In this document: positions 16,745 to 25,504 of the stretch, one piece after another
Layout: every line of letters begins with the position of its first letter
Position numbering within the stretch: the first letter of the stretch is position 1
Assembly (NCBI RefSeq): GCF_002860345.1
Contig: NZ_NMYC01000005.1
Coordinates: forward strand, 1 to 64,000
Source: Bifidobacterium anseris
GTDB taxonomy: Bacteria > Actinomycetota > Actinomycetes > Actinomycetales > Bifidobacteriaceae
Length of the DNA stretch: 64,000 nucleotides
Direction of reading: 5' to 3'
Notes under the pieces: generated by a model
The model's input: only the letters and a program-made list of their open reading frames with translations
What the model was told of the DNA's origin: nothing
Database searches by the model: none
Position numbers and translations under genes: made by a program

Positions 16745-18997
16745 TCAGATGCGCGAGACCGAGAACAGCACGGCGTTCGCCGGGTGCAGACTCGGCGGAC
16801 GCAGCCCGTACGATGCGAGCGCAGCGCCGCTCAACACAATGCCGTCGGCGTTCCACCAGCCGAGCGGACTCTGGCCGTTGCCGAGCTCGGAGAACGGTTC
16901 GCCGGCAGCGAGCGAGCACGGCAGCGGACGGACCACATAGTTCGCACAGCGATCAAGCCCGGGCAGCCGCACGGGCGCGGCCGGGTAGTTCTGCGACGTC
17001 GTCAGCTGCGTGAACCGGTAGACGGCACGTTCGCCGTCGGCACTGATTACGCCGTCCACACGCACGGCCGGGTCGGCGTCATCACCGTGCACCGCCATGC
17101 CATGCGCGAAATCGTCACGGTGACGCTTGTACGCGTCCACCCATACGCCGAGTTCGTCAAGCGCCGACTGCGGCTCGGCGAGCAGGTTCCACTCGATGCC
17201 GAGATGCCCGAAGAACGCCATCGCCATGCGCATTTCCTGGCTCGTCGCACGATGCGTGGAATGCGCGGGACTCGCGCCCACATGCTCACCGATCATCTCC
17301 GGCGGCACAAGCAGCGACGTGTACCGCTGGATGTCGGCGCGCTCGACCGGGTCGACGCAATCGGACGCCCAGATGCGGTCGGCCAACGAAAGTATCGCGA
17401 AGTCCACACGACCGCCGCCCGACGAGCAGCTTTCAATCTCCAGTCCGGGATGCGCGGTCTTCAAGTCGCGGAAAATGCGGTAGACGGCGAGCGTCTGCGC
17501 GTGGATTGCGGGCAGACCGGTACGCGGCGAGACCGCCTCGGTCACGTATTTGTTGTGGTCCCACTTGATGTAGTCGATGCCGAGTTCCGCCACGAGCGTG
17601 TTCATGCAGCCATACACGTAGTCGTAGGCGTCCGGATTGCTCAGGTCGACGACCTGCTGGTTGCGGCCCTGCATCGGCAGACGGTTCGCCGTGGGCTTGA
17701 GCACCCAGTCGGGATGCTCGCGGTACATGCGCGAATTCAGGTTCACCATCTCCGGTTCGAACCACAGGCCGAATTCCATGCCCTTGGCGTGCACATGGTC
17801 GGCGAGTGCCTTGAGCGAACGTTCGCCGTCGGGCCACACATCCTGCGCAATCTGCCAGTCACCGAGACCGGCCGTATCGTCGCGGCGGTCGCCGAACCAT
17901 CCGTCGTCGACGACGAAGCGTTCGACGCCGCTGGCGGCGGCTTTGTCGGCGAGCGCCTTCAACGTCTCGAAGTCATGCTGGAAATAGACGGCCTCCCAGG
18001 TGTTGAGGATGACCGGGCGTGGCTTGTCGGCGATGCCGTGCGCGGCACGCCAGCGGGCGTGCGTCGCGCGCAGCTCGTCATGGAATCGTGAGGCTACCTC
18101 GTTGAGCCCGTTGCCGTAGGAGCCGTAGAGCCATGGCGTCGTATAGCCGGCATCCGCCGGAGCCACGTCCTCGCCGGCACCCTCATGAGCGGGCAGCCTC
18201 ATTTCGCCACCGGCGAGCACCTCGCCGCCGCCGAGCAGTCCGGTCGTGTACGGCAGACGTTCGGCGGCCATCAGCGAATTGCCACTCCAGGCGACGTGCA
18301 CCGCGTAGACGTCGCCGTCGGTGAAACCAAAGCCGGGGCGTCCGGCGTTGAGCAGCAGCGACGCGTCGAAATCGGGACGGCCGACCATGCTCGCCTTCTG
18401 GAAGCGGCCGATCGTGAACGGCTGGCGTTGCGGCGAGCGTTCACGCAGATGATGGCCGGTCGTCGTCAACAGTTCGGTCATATCGGCGGGCACCGGGAAC
18501 GCAAGCTCAACGTGGCCGATCTCAAGCGCCTCGGCACGCCCGTTCGTCACCGTCAGCCGCTGTCGCACAAGGCCGCTGTCGCACAGTTCGCAGCGCCAGA
18601 CGATCCGCACGCCCTGCTCGCCGTCCTCGGCGACGACGTCGGCGCCGTCATCGTCGATCCGCACATCGGTGACGGCGAATCGGCAATACAGTTCGACGCC
18701 GTCGGCTCGCACAACGAAGCGCGGCGAACCCGTCCATGCCTCGGCCTGCGTCGGCAGCACGCTCGGCCACGCGGTTTCGTCAAGCGCGCCGGAGACTCGC
18801 TGCGGACGCAACGCGTCCACGCTGGAGATAAGCGCGTGCGGGTCGGATAGCGGACGCCCCCAATGAACGATACGCGGCAGCTCGTCGCCGACGATTGCGA
18901 ACGCGAAGGCTGCGCACGCCTCATGCCGTTCGAGATAGACGACATGCACCGCCTCGCCGCGGCTCGAGGTTCCGCTGAAATCCATGATCGTGGCCAT
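16745..18997 (-). CDS. Alpha-galactosidase, glycoside hydrolase family 36
   Basis: 750 aa, a full-length GH36 enzyme of the Aga type, probably cytosolic. It cleaves terminal alpha-galactose from melibiose, raffinose and stachyose. Domains: an N-terminal beta domain (to about 300), a catalytic barrel with FVVDDGWFGDRRDD, YIKWDHNK (Asp nucleophile) and ESCSSGGGRVDFAIL, then SDCVDPVERADIQRYTS with the acid/base Asp, and a C-terminal beta domain. AAAGGA lies 8 nt before the ATG. Its 3' end is 20 nt from the end of the convergent ROK gene. It has its own promoter and completes the alpha-galactoside set. Confidence 0.94.
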   Translation of the reverse strand: MATIMDFSGTSSRGEAVHVVYLERHEACAAFAFAIVGDELPRIVHWGRPLSDPHALISSVDALRPQRVSGALDETAWPSVLPTQAEAWTGSPRFVVRADGVELYCRFAVTDVRIDDDGADVVAEDGEQGVRIVWRCELCDSGLVRQRLTVTNGRAEALEIGHVELAFPVPADMTELLTTTGHHLRERSPQRQPFTIGRFQKASMVGRPDFDASLLLNAGRPGFGFTDGDVYAVHVAWSGNSLMAAERLPYTTGLLGGGEVLAGGEMRLPAHEGAGEDVAPADAGYTTPWLYGSYGNGLNEVASRFHDELRATHARWRAAHGIADKPRPVILNTWEAVYFQHDFETLKALADKAAASGVERFVVDDGWFGDRRDDTAGLGDWQIAQDVWPDGERSLKALADHVHAKGMEFGLWFEPEMVNLNSRMYREHPDWVLKPTANRLPMQGRNQQVVDLSNPDAYDYVYGCMNTLVAELGIDYIKWDHNKYVTEAVSPRTGLPAIHAQTLAVYRIFRDLKTAHPGLEIESCSSGGGRVDFAILSLADRIWASDCVDPVERADIQRYTSLLVPPEMIGEHVGASPAHSTHRATSQEMRMAMAFFGHLGIEWNLLAEPQSALDELGVWVDAYKRHRDDFAHGMAVHGDDADPAVRVDGVISADGERAVYRFTQLTTSQNYPAAPVRLPGLDRCANYVVRPLPCSLAAGEPFSELGNGQSPLGWWNADGIVLSGAALASYGLRPPSLHPANAVLFSVSRI

Positions 18998-19062
18998 CCG
19001 TCCGTCCTTTCATCCGGGCCGCTCATGCGTCATCGCCCGCGGCCGATATGCGATGGAGGATT

Positions 19063-19091
19063 ATCCTATGAATTCGCGCATTCCTTGACAC
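19063..19091 (-). promoter_or_regulatory. Candidate promoter of the GH36 alpha-galactosidase
   Basis: Minus strand: GTGTCA (19086-19091), a 17-nt spacer, TAGGAT (19063-19068), about 65 nt before the ATG. Four of six bases match at each hexamer. Confidence 0.4.
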
Positions 19092-19141
19092 GCGTCGGCG
19101 TGTTCGCGCGGCCGGCAAGAAAATCGGGCGTCGACACCGGC

Positions 19142-19618
19142 TCACATGCGCCGCGCGCGGAAGAAATCGGCAAGCCGATCCGCGCACCGCTGTTCGCACA
19201 CGCCGCCGACGACCTCAGGCACATGCCCCACATGCGGGTCGCGCGGAATGTCCCAGACCGAGCCGCATGCGCCGAGCTTCGCATCCCACGCGCCGAAGAC
19301 GAGGCGTCCGATATGCGTCTGCAGGCACGCGCCCGCGCACATCGGGCACGGCTCGAGCGTCACGATGAGCGTGCAGTCATCCAGATTCCAGTCGTCGCGC
19401 TCGTCGGCCGCCTGACGCATCGCGAGGATCTCAGCATGGGCGAGCGGATCGGCGTCGCGCTCGCGCATGTTGCGGCCGATACCGACGACTTCGCCGTTCG
19501 CGTCGACGATGATCGCACCGACCGGCACATCGCCGTGCGTGGCCGCCTCGTCGGCGAGCGCGAGCGCCTCCTCCATCCATCCGCGCATCGCCGCGCGGTC
19601 CATCTGCATCAGCGACAT
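19142..19618 (-). CDS. tadA: tRNA-specific adenosine deaminase TadA
   Basis: 158 aa. It converts A34 to inosine in tRNA-Arg(ACG). The zinc-dependent deaminase motifs are HAEILAMRQA with the catalytic Glu, and PCPMCAGACL with the two zinc cysteines. VPVGAIIVDANGEVVG near the N terminus is also typical. AAAGGAG lies 7 nt before the ATG. It is divergent from the CPA1 antiporter gene; the 196 nt between them hold no gene. Confidence 0.95.
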   Translation of the reverse strand: MSLMQMDRAAMRGWMEEALALADEAATHGDVPVGAIIVDANGEVVGIGRNMRERDADPLAHAEILAMRQAADERDDWNLDDCTLIVTLEPCPMCAGACLQTHIGRLVFGAWDAKLGACGSVWDIPRDPHVGHVPEVVGGVCEQRCADRLADFFRARRM

Positions 19619-19814
19619 CAGCGGCTCCTTTGCATCGTGTACATCGTGCGGCGACGAGTCGTACAGCCGTCACCATTTGCTTTTCAGTCATCATACGATG
19701 TGCCACATGCCGGTAACGACCAGCTTGCTATGCTGAAAACGATCCCCATGATGAACGCGCTTGGCGGGGATGTGACCGTGACGGCGAAGATGATAGGGCC
19801 AAGGAGGACCGACT

Positions 19815-21890
19815 GTGGCGATTTTTGGACTGATTCTGGGCATTGTCGCCGCCGTGTTGCTGTCCTCCTTCCTGAGCCGTTTCATTCCGCGCATTTCGAC
19901 GCCGCTCGTGCAGATCGCGCTCGGCGTGCTCATGTCGCAGCTGGCCTTCGTGCCGGACACCGAACTCGACCCGGAACTGTTCATGGTACTGTTCATCGCG
20001 CCGCTGCTGTATCTCGAAGCGCATGAGATCAACAAAAGCCAGCTGCTCAAATCACTGAAGCTGTCGCTGTCGCTCGCCTTCGGACTGGCGATTGCGATCA
20101 TGGTCGTCGTGGGATTCACACTGCACGCGATCTGGCCGATGTTCACGCTCGCCGCGGCGCTCGCGCTCGGCGCCGCGCTCGGCCCGACCGACGCGGTCGC
20201 CGTCAGCTCACTGAGCCATGAGGCGTCGCTGTCGCAACGTCAGATCGGCGTGCTCAAAGGCGAATCGTTGTTCAACGACGCGTCGGGCATCGTCGGCTTC
20301 CAGTTCGCGATCACGGCGGCCGTCACCGGCCAGTTCCGCGTGACCGAGGCGGTCGGCGAGTTCGTCGTCTCGTTCTTCGGCGGCGCATTGTTCGGCCTCA
20401 TCGTCGGCATCATCGCCAACTGGCTGTTCGAGACCTCGCGGCAGCTCGGTTGGGAGACGACGACGTCGCGCATCCTGCTCGAGCTGTTCCTGCCGTTCCT
20501 GCTGTATCTGGGCGCCGAAGCCGTGCACGTCTCCGGCATCCTCGCCGTCGTCGCCGCTGGCCTGACGATGCGTTTCGACCGCACCGGCATCGGCCCGAAT
20601 GTCGCACGTACAAACATCGTCGCGTCGAGTGTGTGGTCGGTGTTCTCGTTCTCGCTCAACGGCGCCGTGTTCATCCTGCTCGGCCTGCTACTGCCGGATG
20701 CGATGCGCGCAAGCTGGGACAATCCGGCGATCAGCAACTGGACGCTGCTGACGATCATCCTGTGCGTGTCCGCCGTCATCGTCGGCCTGCGTTTCCTGTG
20801 GGTGACGGCGATGCTGCGTCTCGCGCGCGCCGAGGATTCGCGCAAACGCCGCCGCATGACGCCGGAACGCTGGCGTTCGGCGGCTGTCATGACCTTCGGC
20901 GGCGCGAAAGGCACGATCACGCTGTCCTTGATGTTCACGATTCCATACACGCTCGCGAACGGCGAATGGTTCCCGATGCGCGACGAGCTCATCTTCATCG
21001 CCGGCGGCGTCATCATCGTCACGCTGCTGCTCGCGAATTTCCTGCTGCCGATCATCGCGCCGAACAAGGCGGCGGCCGAATCGCGCGAAATCACCGAAGC
21101 GTCGATCGAAGTGCTGCGGCGCACCGTCGAGGAACTCGCCGAGCTGGCGACCGACGAGAATCGCGCGCCCGTCATGGCCGTCATCAATTCGTATACGCAG
21201 CGCATCACGCGGCTGAAGAAACGGTTGGGCGAGACGACGAACGCGGACGCGCGCGCCGCATTGCAGCTCGAGGCGCTCGACTGGGAGAAGGACTACGTCA
21301 AACGTCGGCTCGCCGAAACGCGCATCGACCCGCTGATCGATGCACATGAACGCGGCATTCGCGTCGAAGCCTGCGAACGTCTGCTCGACCAGATCATGAC
21401 GACGCTGCGCCACACGCACACCGAACGCGACTCGTCGCATGTGCTGTGGCAAATCAAGGGACGCGTGCACTCGCTGCAGCGGCGCACCGTCATCCTTTCT
21501 CGGCGCGCGGCGAACAAGATCCGTCGCAGCACTCCGATGTTCAGCGAGGACGAAGTGTACGGTAGCATGCGCGACCTGCAGACCGACGCAATCGACCACG
21601 TCATCGACCGCCTGTACGAGGAGATGACGAGCACGACCTACGACACGGAAATCGTTTCGGGACTGCTGCTCGACTACCGTCGCGCCGAGGCGTCGCTCAA
21701 ATCACGGCCGAACATGCGCAATTCGGCGTCACTGTCGACGCGCATCGACGCCGTCAAGCGCGAAAGCTTCGGCATCGAGCTCGGCGTCATCCAGGACATG
21801 CTCGAAAATGGTGACATCACGCGCGCGCAGGCGAAGCAGCTGCGCAAGAACGTCTATGTGATGAGCGTCGCCGCCGATGCGAACTTCTGA
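19815..21890 (+). CDS. Cation:proton antiporter, CPA1 family (NhaP/YjcE-like)
   Basis: 691 aa. About 12 membrane helices occupy residues 1-410; the rest is a soluble, charged, helix-rich tail. Family marks are FIAPLLYLEAHEINKS, ALGPTDAVAVSSL with the transport Asp, and LKGESLFNDASGIVGF with the conserved ND pair. It exchanges Na+ (or K+) for H+ and supports pH and salt balance. The GTG start has AAGGAGG 7 nt upstream. It stands alone and ends in a bidirectional terminator. Ion preference cannot be read from sequence. Confidence 0.92.
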   Translation: MAIFGLILGIVAAVLLSSFLSRFIPRISTPLVQIALGVLMSQLAFVPDTELDPELFMVLFIAPLLYLEAHEINKSQLLKSLKLSLSLAFGLAIAIMVVVGFTLHAIWPMFTLAAALALGAALGPTDAVAVSSLSHEASLSQRQIGVLKGESLFNDASGIVGFQFAITAAVTGQFRVTEAVGEFVVSFFGGALFGLIVGIIANWLFETSRQLGWETTTSRILLELFLPFLLYLGAEAVHVSGILAVVAAGLTMRFDRTGIGPNVARTNIVASSVWSVFSFSLNGAVFILLGLLLPDAMRASWDNPAISNWTLLTIILCVSAVIVGLRFLWVTAMLRLARAEDSRKRRRMTPERWRSAAVMTFGGAKGTITLSLMFTIPYTLANGEWFPMRDELIFIAGGVIIVTLLLANFLLPIIAPNKAAAESREITEASIEVLRRTVEELAELATDENRAPVMAVINSYTQRITRLKKRLGETTNADARAALQLEALDWEKDYVKRRLAETRIDPLIDAHERGIRVEACERLLDQIMTTLRHTHTERDSSHVLWQIKGRVHSLQRRTVILSRRAANKIRRSTPMFSEDEVYGSMRDLQTDAIDHVIDRLYEEMTSTTYDTEIVSGLLLDYRRAEASLKSRPNMRNSASLSTRIDAVKRESFGIELGVIQDMLENGDITRAQAKQLRKNVYVMSVAADANF

Positions 21891-21953
21891 CGACGGAGCG
21901 CGAAGCCGCGATGTTCACGATGTTCGATTGATGATGATCGTCGATTGAGTATG

Positions 21954-21997
21954 CAGAAAGGCGACGCCGACCTCGATGGTCGGCGCCGCCTTTCTGC
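21954..21997. terminator. Bidirectional terminator
   Basis: GCAGAAAGGCG at 21953 pairs with its inverse ending near 21997 (inner arms GCCGACC and GGTCGGC, loop TCGAT). It separates the convergent antiporter and coiled-coil protein genes. Confidence 0.8.
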
Positions 21998-22008
21998 GTT
22001 GTGGGCGA

Positions 22009-23757
22009 CTACTGCGCGACACCGCCGGTCGTATCACCGGGGAGCGTCGTCGTGCCTCCGGGGTTTGTCGTCGTGCCGCCGTTCACCGTTGTGTCACCTC
22101 CGGTCGATGGAACGCCGCCGCCGGTCGTATCGCCACCGATGGTGCCACCTGTGGTCGCACCGGTGCCATTGTCGACGCCCGTGCCGGTGCCGTTAGTGAT
22201 TCCCGGCTGCTGCGCGTTCGCCGCGTTCTGCAGTTCCTGCTGGCGCTGCGCTTCGGCGGCGGCCGCGTTCGCCGCAGTCAGCGCATCCTCGGAGGCGCGC
22301 ACCGTGTCGCCGGCCGCACGCAACGCGTCACGCGCCTTGTCGGCGGCCTCCTGCGTGAGGCCGGCGTCGGCGACCGTCTTCTTCGCATCGTCGATCGCCG
22401 TCCGTAGTGCCTCGCGCGTCGCCTCGTCGGCGACGAGGCCGGCCGATTCGTCGTACAGCGTCTGCGCTTCGTCGATTGCCGACTGCAGATCCTTCCTGAC
22501 ACCATCCGACTTCGTGCGCGCGTCCTTTGACGCGTTGACGGCAGAGGCGGCGTCCTTGAGCGACTTCGTCGCGTCCTCGATCTGTGTGGCCTGCGCGTCA
22601 AGCTTGTGCGCCGCCTGTTCGAGCGCGGGCTGTGCGAGCGACGCCGCGCACATCTGGTCGATGTTCTGCGTGTCCTTCTGCAATGCCGTCGCCTGCTGCA
22701 GCGCATCGGCAAACTTCGTGACCGTCGACGCGTCGGCGACGGCGTCCTGCGACGTCGAGGCGAGGTCACCGTCCGCCTTCACCTCCTTGTCGAGCGCCGC
22801 CGACACGGTCTGTACGAGCTCCTGCGAGCGCTTGCAGGAGGCGAGCGCGGCGTCCTTCGCGTCGGCCGACTTGCCATGCCGCCAGATCACGATGCCGACG
22901 ACGATGAGCGCGATGACGACGATCGCGGCGACGATGGCGATGATGATCTTCTTCTTGTTGGAGCCGCCGTCACCGTCATCGCGGCCATGTCGACCGTTGC
23001 CGGGTTCGCCCGGCTCGGCGGCGCCGTCGTCCTCGTCGGAGACCTCTTCGAGGGGTTCGAAGGAGTTCGGTTCGCTTGCCGTGACCGTCTTGATAACGGT
23101 GTTCGTGTAGGACGACGCCGTCCGTCCGAGCACATGCGTGCCGTCGGCGGCGGTGTCATCATCGGAACGCAGATTGATCGGCGGCAAGGTCGCCGTCGTC
23201 GCTGAATCCTGCATCATCTGCTGCGTATAGGTGTTGACCGATGTGGGTGTCGGCGCCGGCGGGAACAGTTCGGTCTGTTCGTCGTCGGCCGCGGCGGCGC
23301 TGCCTTCGGCGGCTCCCCACACCGGCACATTGAAATCGTCGGAGGCCGCGTCGGCACTCAGCGGCGCCGTGCGGGACGTCGGCATCGCCTGCGTCGGTGC
23401 TTCGGTATTCGAATTCGCGAACGTGAAGGTCGGCATCGCCTGCGTCTCGGATGGCGTAGTCGACGGCATAGTCGACGATGCAGTGGCCGGCGTTTCAGCG
23501 GGCGTAGTCGACGATGCAGTGTTCTGTGCGGTGTTCTGAGTAGTCAACGACGCAGTGTTCTGCGCGATCGACGACTGTACGGTCGTCTGCTGCGCGTTCG
23601 CGTTGTGCTTCGGCTTCGGCGCGTCGTCGAAGGAGGGGAAACGCAGCGCGGCGCTGTCGACGCGTTCGTCAATCGGCTGCAGACTGTGGTCGATGTCGCC
23701 GGCGGGGTCGCTCGGGAACTGCAAATCGGAATTGGAAGGATTGGAATTGTTCGCCAT
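22009..23757 (-). CDS. Membrane-anchored coiled-coil protein of unknown function
   Basis: 582 aa; not a family I can name. Residues 1-225 are disordered, rich in Ala/Thr/Pro/Gln, and presumably cytosolic. One membrane helix follows (IIIAIVAAIVVIALIVVGIV, about 245-265) after a lysine run. Residues 270-480 are Ala/Asp/Lys-rich and strongly coiled-coil, with repeated KDAASAV- and EALRTAIDDAKK-like heptads and two cysteines. The C-terminal 60 residues are a Gly/Thr tail with TTGG repeats. A type II orientation (tail outside) is likely, resembling cell-wall-associated proteins. AGAGGA lies 11 nt before the ATG. Confidence 0.75.
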   Translation of the reverse strand: MANNSNPSNSDLQFPSDPAGDIDHSLQPIDERVDSAALRFPSFDDAPKPKHNANAQQTTVQSSIAQNTASLTTQNTAQNTASSTTPAETPATASSTMPSTTPSETQAMPTFTFANSNTEAPTQAMPTSRTAPLSADAASDDFNVPVWGAAEGSAAAADDEQTELFPPAPTPTSVNTYTQQMMQDSATTATLPPINLRSDDDTAADGTHVLGRTASSYTNTVIKTVTASEPNSFEPLEEVSDEDDGAAEPGEPGNGRHGRDDGDGGSNKKKIIIAIVAAIVVIALIVVGIVIWRHGKSADAKDAALASCKRSQELVQTVSAALDKEVKADGDLASTSQDAVADASTVTKFADALQQATALQKDTQNIDQMCAASLAQPALEQAAHKLDAQATQIEDATKSLKDAASAVNASKDARTKSDGVRKDLQSAIDEAQTLYDESAGLVADEATREALRTAIDDAKKTVADAGLTQEAADKARDALRAAGDTVRASEDALTAANAAAAEAQRQQELQNAANAQQPGITNGTGTGVDNGTGATTGGTIGGDTTGGGVPSTGGDTTVNGGTTTNPGGTTTLPGDTTGGVAQ

Positions 23758-23826
23758 AGGCCGTCATCCTCTCTTCATCTCATGCGGACGTGCGTGCGGC
23801 GTGGGCACGTCCGGCGGCGCCGACCA

Positions 23827-24408
23827 CTAGTCGTTGATCTGCGCGCGGTAGAAGTTCACGTAGGAGCGCGACGGCGTCGGGCCGCGCTGTCCCTGATAGT
23901 GGGAGCCGGTCGTCGCCGAGCCGTACGGATGCTCGGCCGGCGAACTCAGCTGGAAGAAGCACATCTGACCGATCTTCATGCCGGGCCACAGTTTCACCGG
24001 CAGCGTCGAGACGTTGGATAGCTCGAGCGTGATGTGGCCTTCGAAGCCGGGATCGATGAAACCGGCCGTCGAATGCGTCAGGATGCCGAGACGGCCGAGC
24101 GAGCTCTTGCCTTCGAGGCGTGCGGCGAGCGTCGCGTCGAGCTTGACGTATTCCCATGTCGAACCAAGCGCGAACTCGCCCGGATGCAGAATCCACGGCT
24201 CGTCGGGCTTGACTTCGAACTGTTCGGTGAGTTCCCCCTGATTCTCCGCCGGATCCACATAAGTGTACGCATGATTGTTGAACAGACGGAAGAAACGGTC
24301 GAGACGCACGTCGATCGATGCGGGCTGCACCATTTCAGGCGTCCACGGATCGAGCGAGATATGGCCCTCGGCCTGTGCGGCGAGGATATCGCGATCGGAC
24401 AGCAGCAT
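23827..24408 (-). CDS. dcd: dCTP deaminase, probably dUMP-forming
   Basis: 193 aa. It deaminates dCTP; actinobacterial members of this type also hydrolyse the product to dUMP, feeding dTMP synthesis. Conserved segments are [39 protein letters not shown] (the catalytic Glu lies in the latter) and the C-terminal [12 protein letters not shown]. The ATG at 24408 (MLLSDRDI) matches the family start and has AAGGAG 11 nt upstream; the frame is open 18 codons further. The next gene on this strand (22009-23757) starts 70 nt after its stop. Confidence 0.94.
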   Translation of the reverse strand: MLLSDRDILAAQAEGHISLDPWTPEMVQPASIDVRLDRFFRLFNNHAYTYVDPAENQGELTEQFEVKPDEPWILHPGEFALGSTWEYVKLDATLAARLEGKSSLGRLGILTHSTAGFIDPGFEGHITLELSNVSTLPVKLWPGMKIGQMCFFQLSSPAEHPYGSATTGSHYQGQRGPTPSRSYVNFYRAQIND

Positions 24409-24591
24409 CTTAGGGGCATCTCCTTCGTGACGGATCGGTTCCCATGCCATGGCCGTATGCACATGGTCATGCTCGATTCAGTGTAATTGCGTACGCCGAC
24501 GCACTCGCAATGTTCGAGCGGCCGCGACGCCGGCGGCTGATTCGCGCGCGCGGACACATGCGCACGCATATGGGGCGCGTATATTGGCGGT

Positions 24592-25344
24592 ATGACTGAT
24601 GCTTCCAAGAACCGTGGCGCCCTCATCGGCCGCCCATCGACGGTCGTGCCCGGCCGTTTCGGCGAACCGCTCACCGTCACCTCCGCGCGCACATCGCGCA
24701 ACGGCGCCACCGCAGCCGGCGGCCGCCCGCTGTTCCTGTGCCTGCATGGCTGGGGTTCCAACGAGGACGATCTGGCCGACATGATGCGCTATGTGGCGCC
24801 GTACAACGATTACGTCTCGCTGCGCGCGCCGCTTGTGCTGCAGGAGGCGTCGCTCATGCAGCCGGGGGCGTACTCGTGGCTGCATGATGCGATCCCCGTC
24901 GGAGAGGATCTCGACCGCGACGCCTTCGCGGCGGCCACGGCGATTGACGCATGGGTGATGGCGAATGTCGACGCCGGCCGCGACGTCGTGCCGATCGGCT
25001 TCTCGCAGGGCGGCATGCTGGCGATCCAGCTGCTGCGCGTGCATCCGGAACGCTACCGCGCGGCGATCAGCCTGTCTGGATTCCTCGCGCCGGGCATCGT
25101 CGAAGGCGCCCATCCCGCCGACGAACGACTGCTCGAACTCAATATCCCGACCTTCTACGGCTACGGTTCGGCCGACACCGTCGTGCCGAAGTACGACATC
25201 TACGAGACGCTCGCATGGCTCGAGGAGTACACGTGGCTCACCGCGCACGAATACCGCGGTCTCGACCATGCGGTCAGCCTTGCCGAATTCGCCGACCTGC
25301 GTCAGTGGCTGCTCGACCACGACATCTCGTCAGGCATCATGTGA
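24592..25344 (+). CDS. Alpha/beta-hydrolase, phospholipase/carboxylesterase type
   Basis: 250 aa, cytosolic. The oxyanion segment is FLCLHGWGSNEDDLADMM and the nucleophile elbow is GFSQGGML. The catalytic Asp is likely in YGSADTVVPKYD and the His in RGLDHAVS. This is the predicted carboxylesterase/dienelactone-hydrolase group; the substrate is unknown. The first 40 residues are an extra polar extension. TATATT ends 6 nt before the ATG and there is no Shine-Dalgarno sequence, so a leaderless mRNA is likely. It is divergent from dcd. Confidence 0.82.
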   Translation: MTDASKNRGALIGRPSTVVPGRFGEPLTVTSARTSRNGATAAGGRPLFLCLHGWGSNEDDLADMMRYVAPYNDYVSLRAPLVLQEASLMQPGAYSWLHDAIPVGEDLDRDAFAAATAIDAWVMANVDAGRDVVPIGFSQGGMLAIQLLRVHPERYRAAISLSGFLAPGIVEGAHPADERLLELNIPTFYGYGSADTVVPKYDIYETLAWLEEYTWLTAHEYRGLDHAVSLAEFADLRQWLLDHDISSGIM

Positions 25345-25394
25345 CATCATCTGACGACTCCACGGCCGTCCGCAGCCGCGGAACGATTGGAAAA

Positions 25395-25462
25395 CAGCTG
25401 ATGGCCCGAGCGGGCGCCGACCTTGTGGACAAGGTCGGCGCCCGCTCGGGCCATCAGTTGTA
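25395..25462. terminator. Very long bidirectional terminator hairpin
   Basis: Arms of about 31 nt with one mismatch (CTGATGGCCCGAGCGGGCGC at 25398 and its inverse ending near 25457) enclose the loop TGGA. It separates two convergent genes (esterase and P-type ATPase). Confidence 0.85.
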
Positions 25463-25504
25463 ATCAACAATCAATCAATACTCAGTATTGATGATGACGA
25501 CGTG

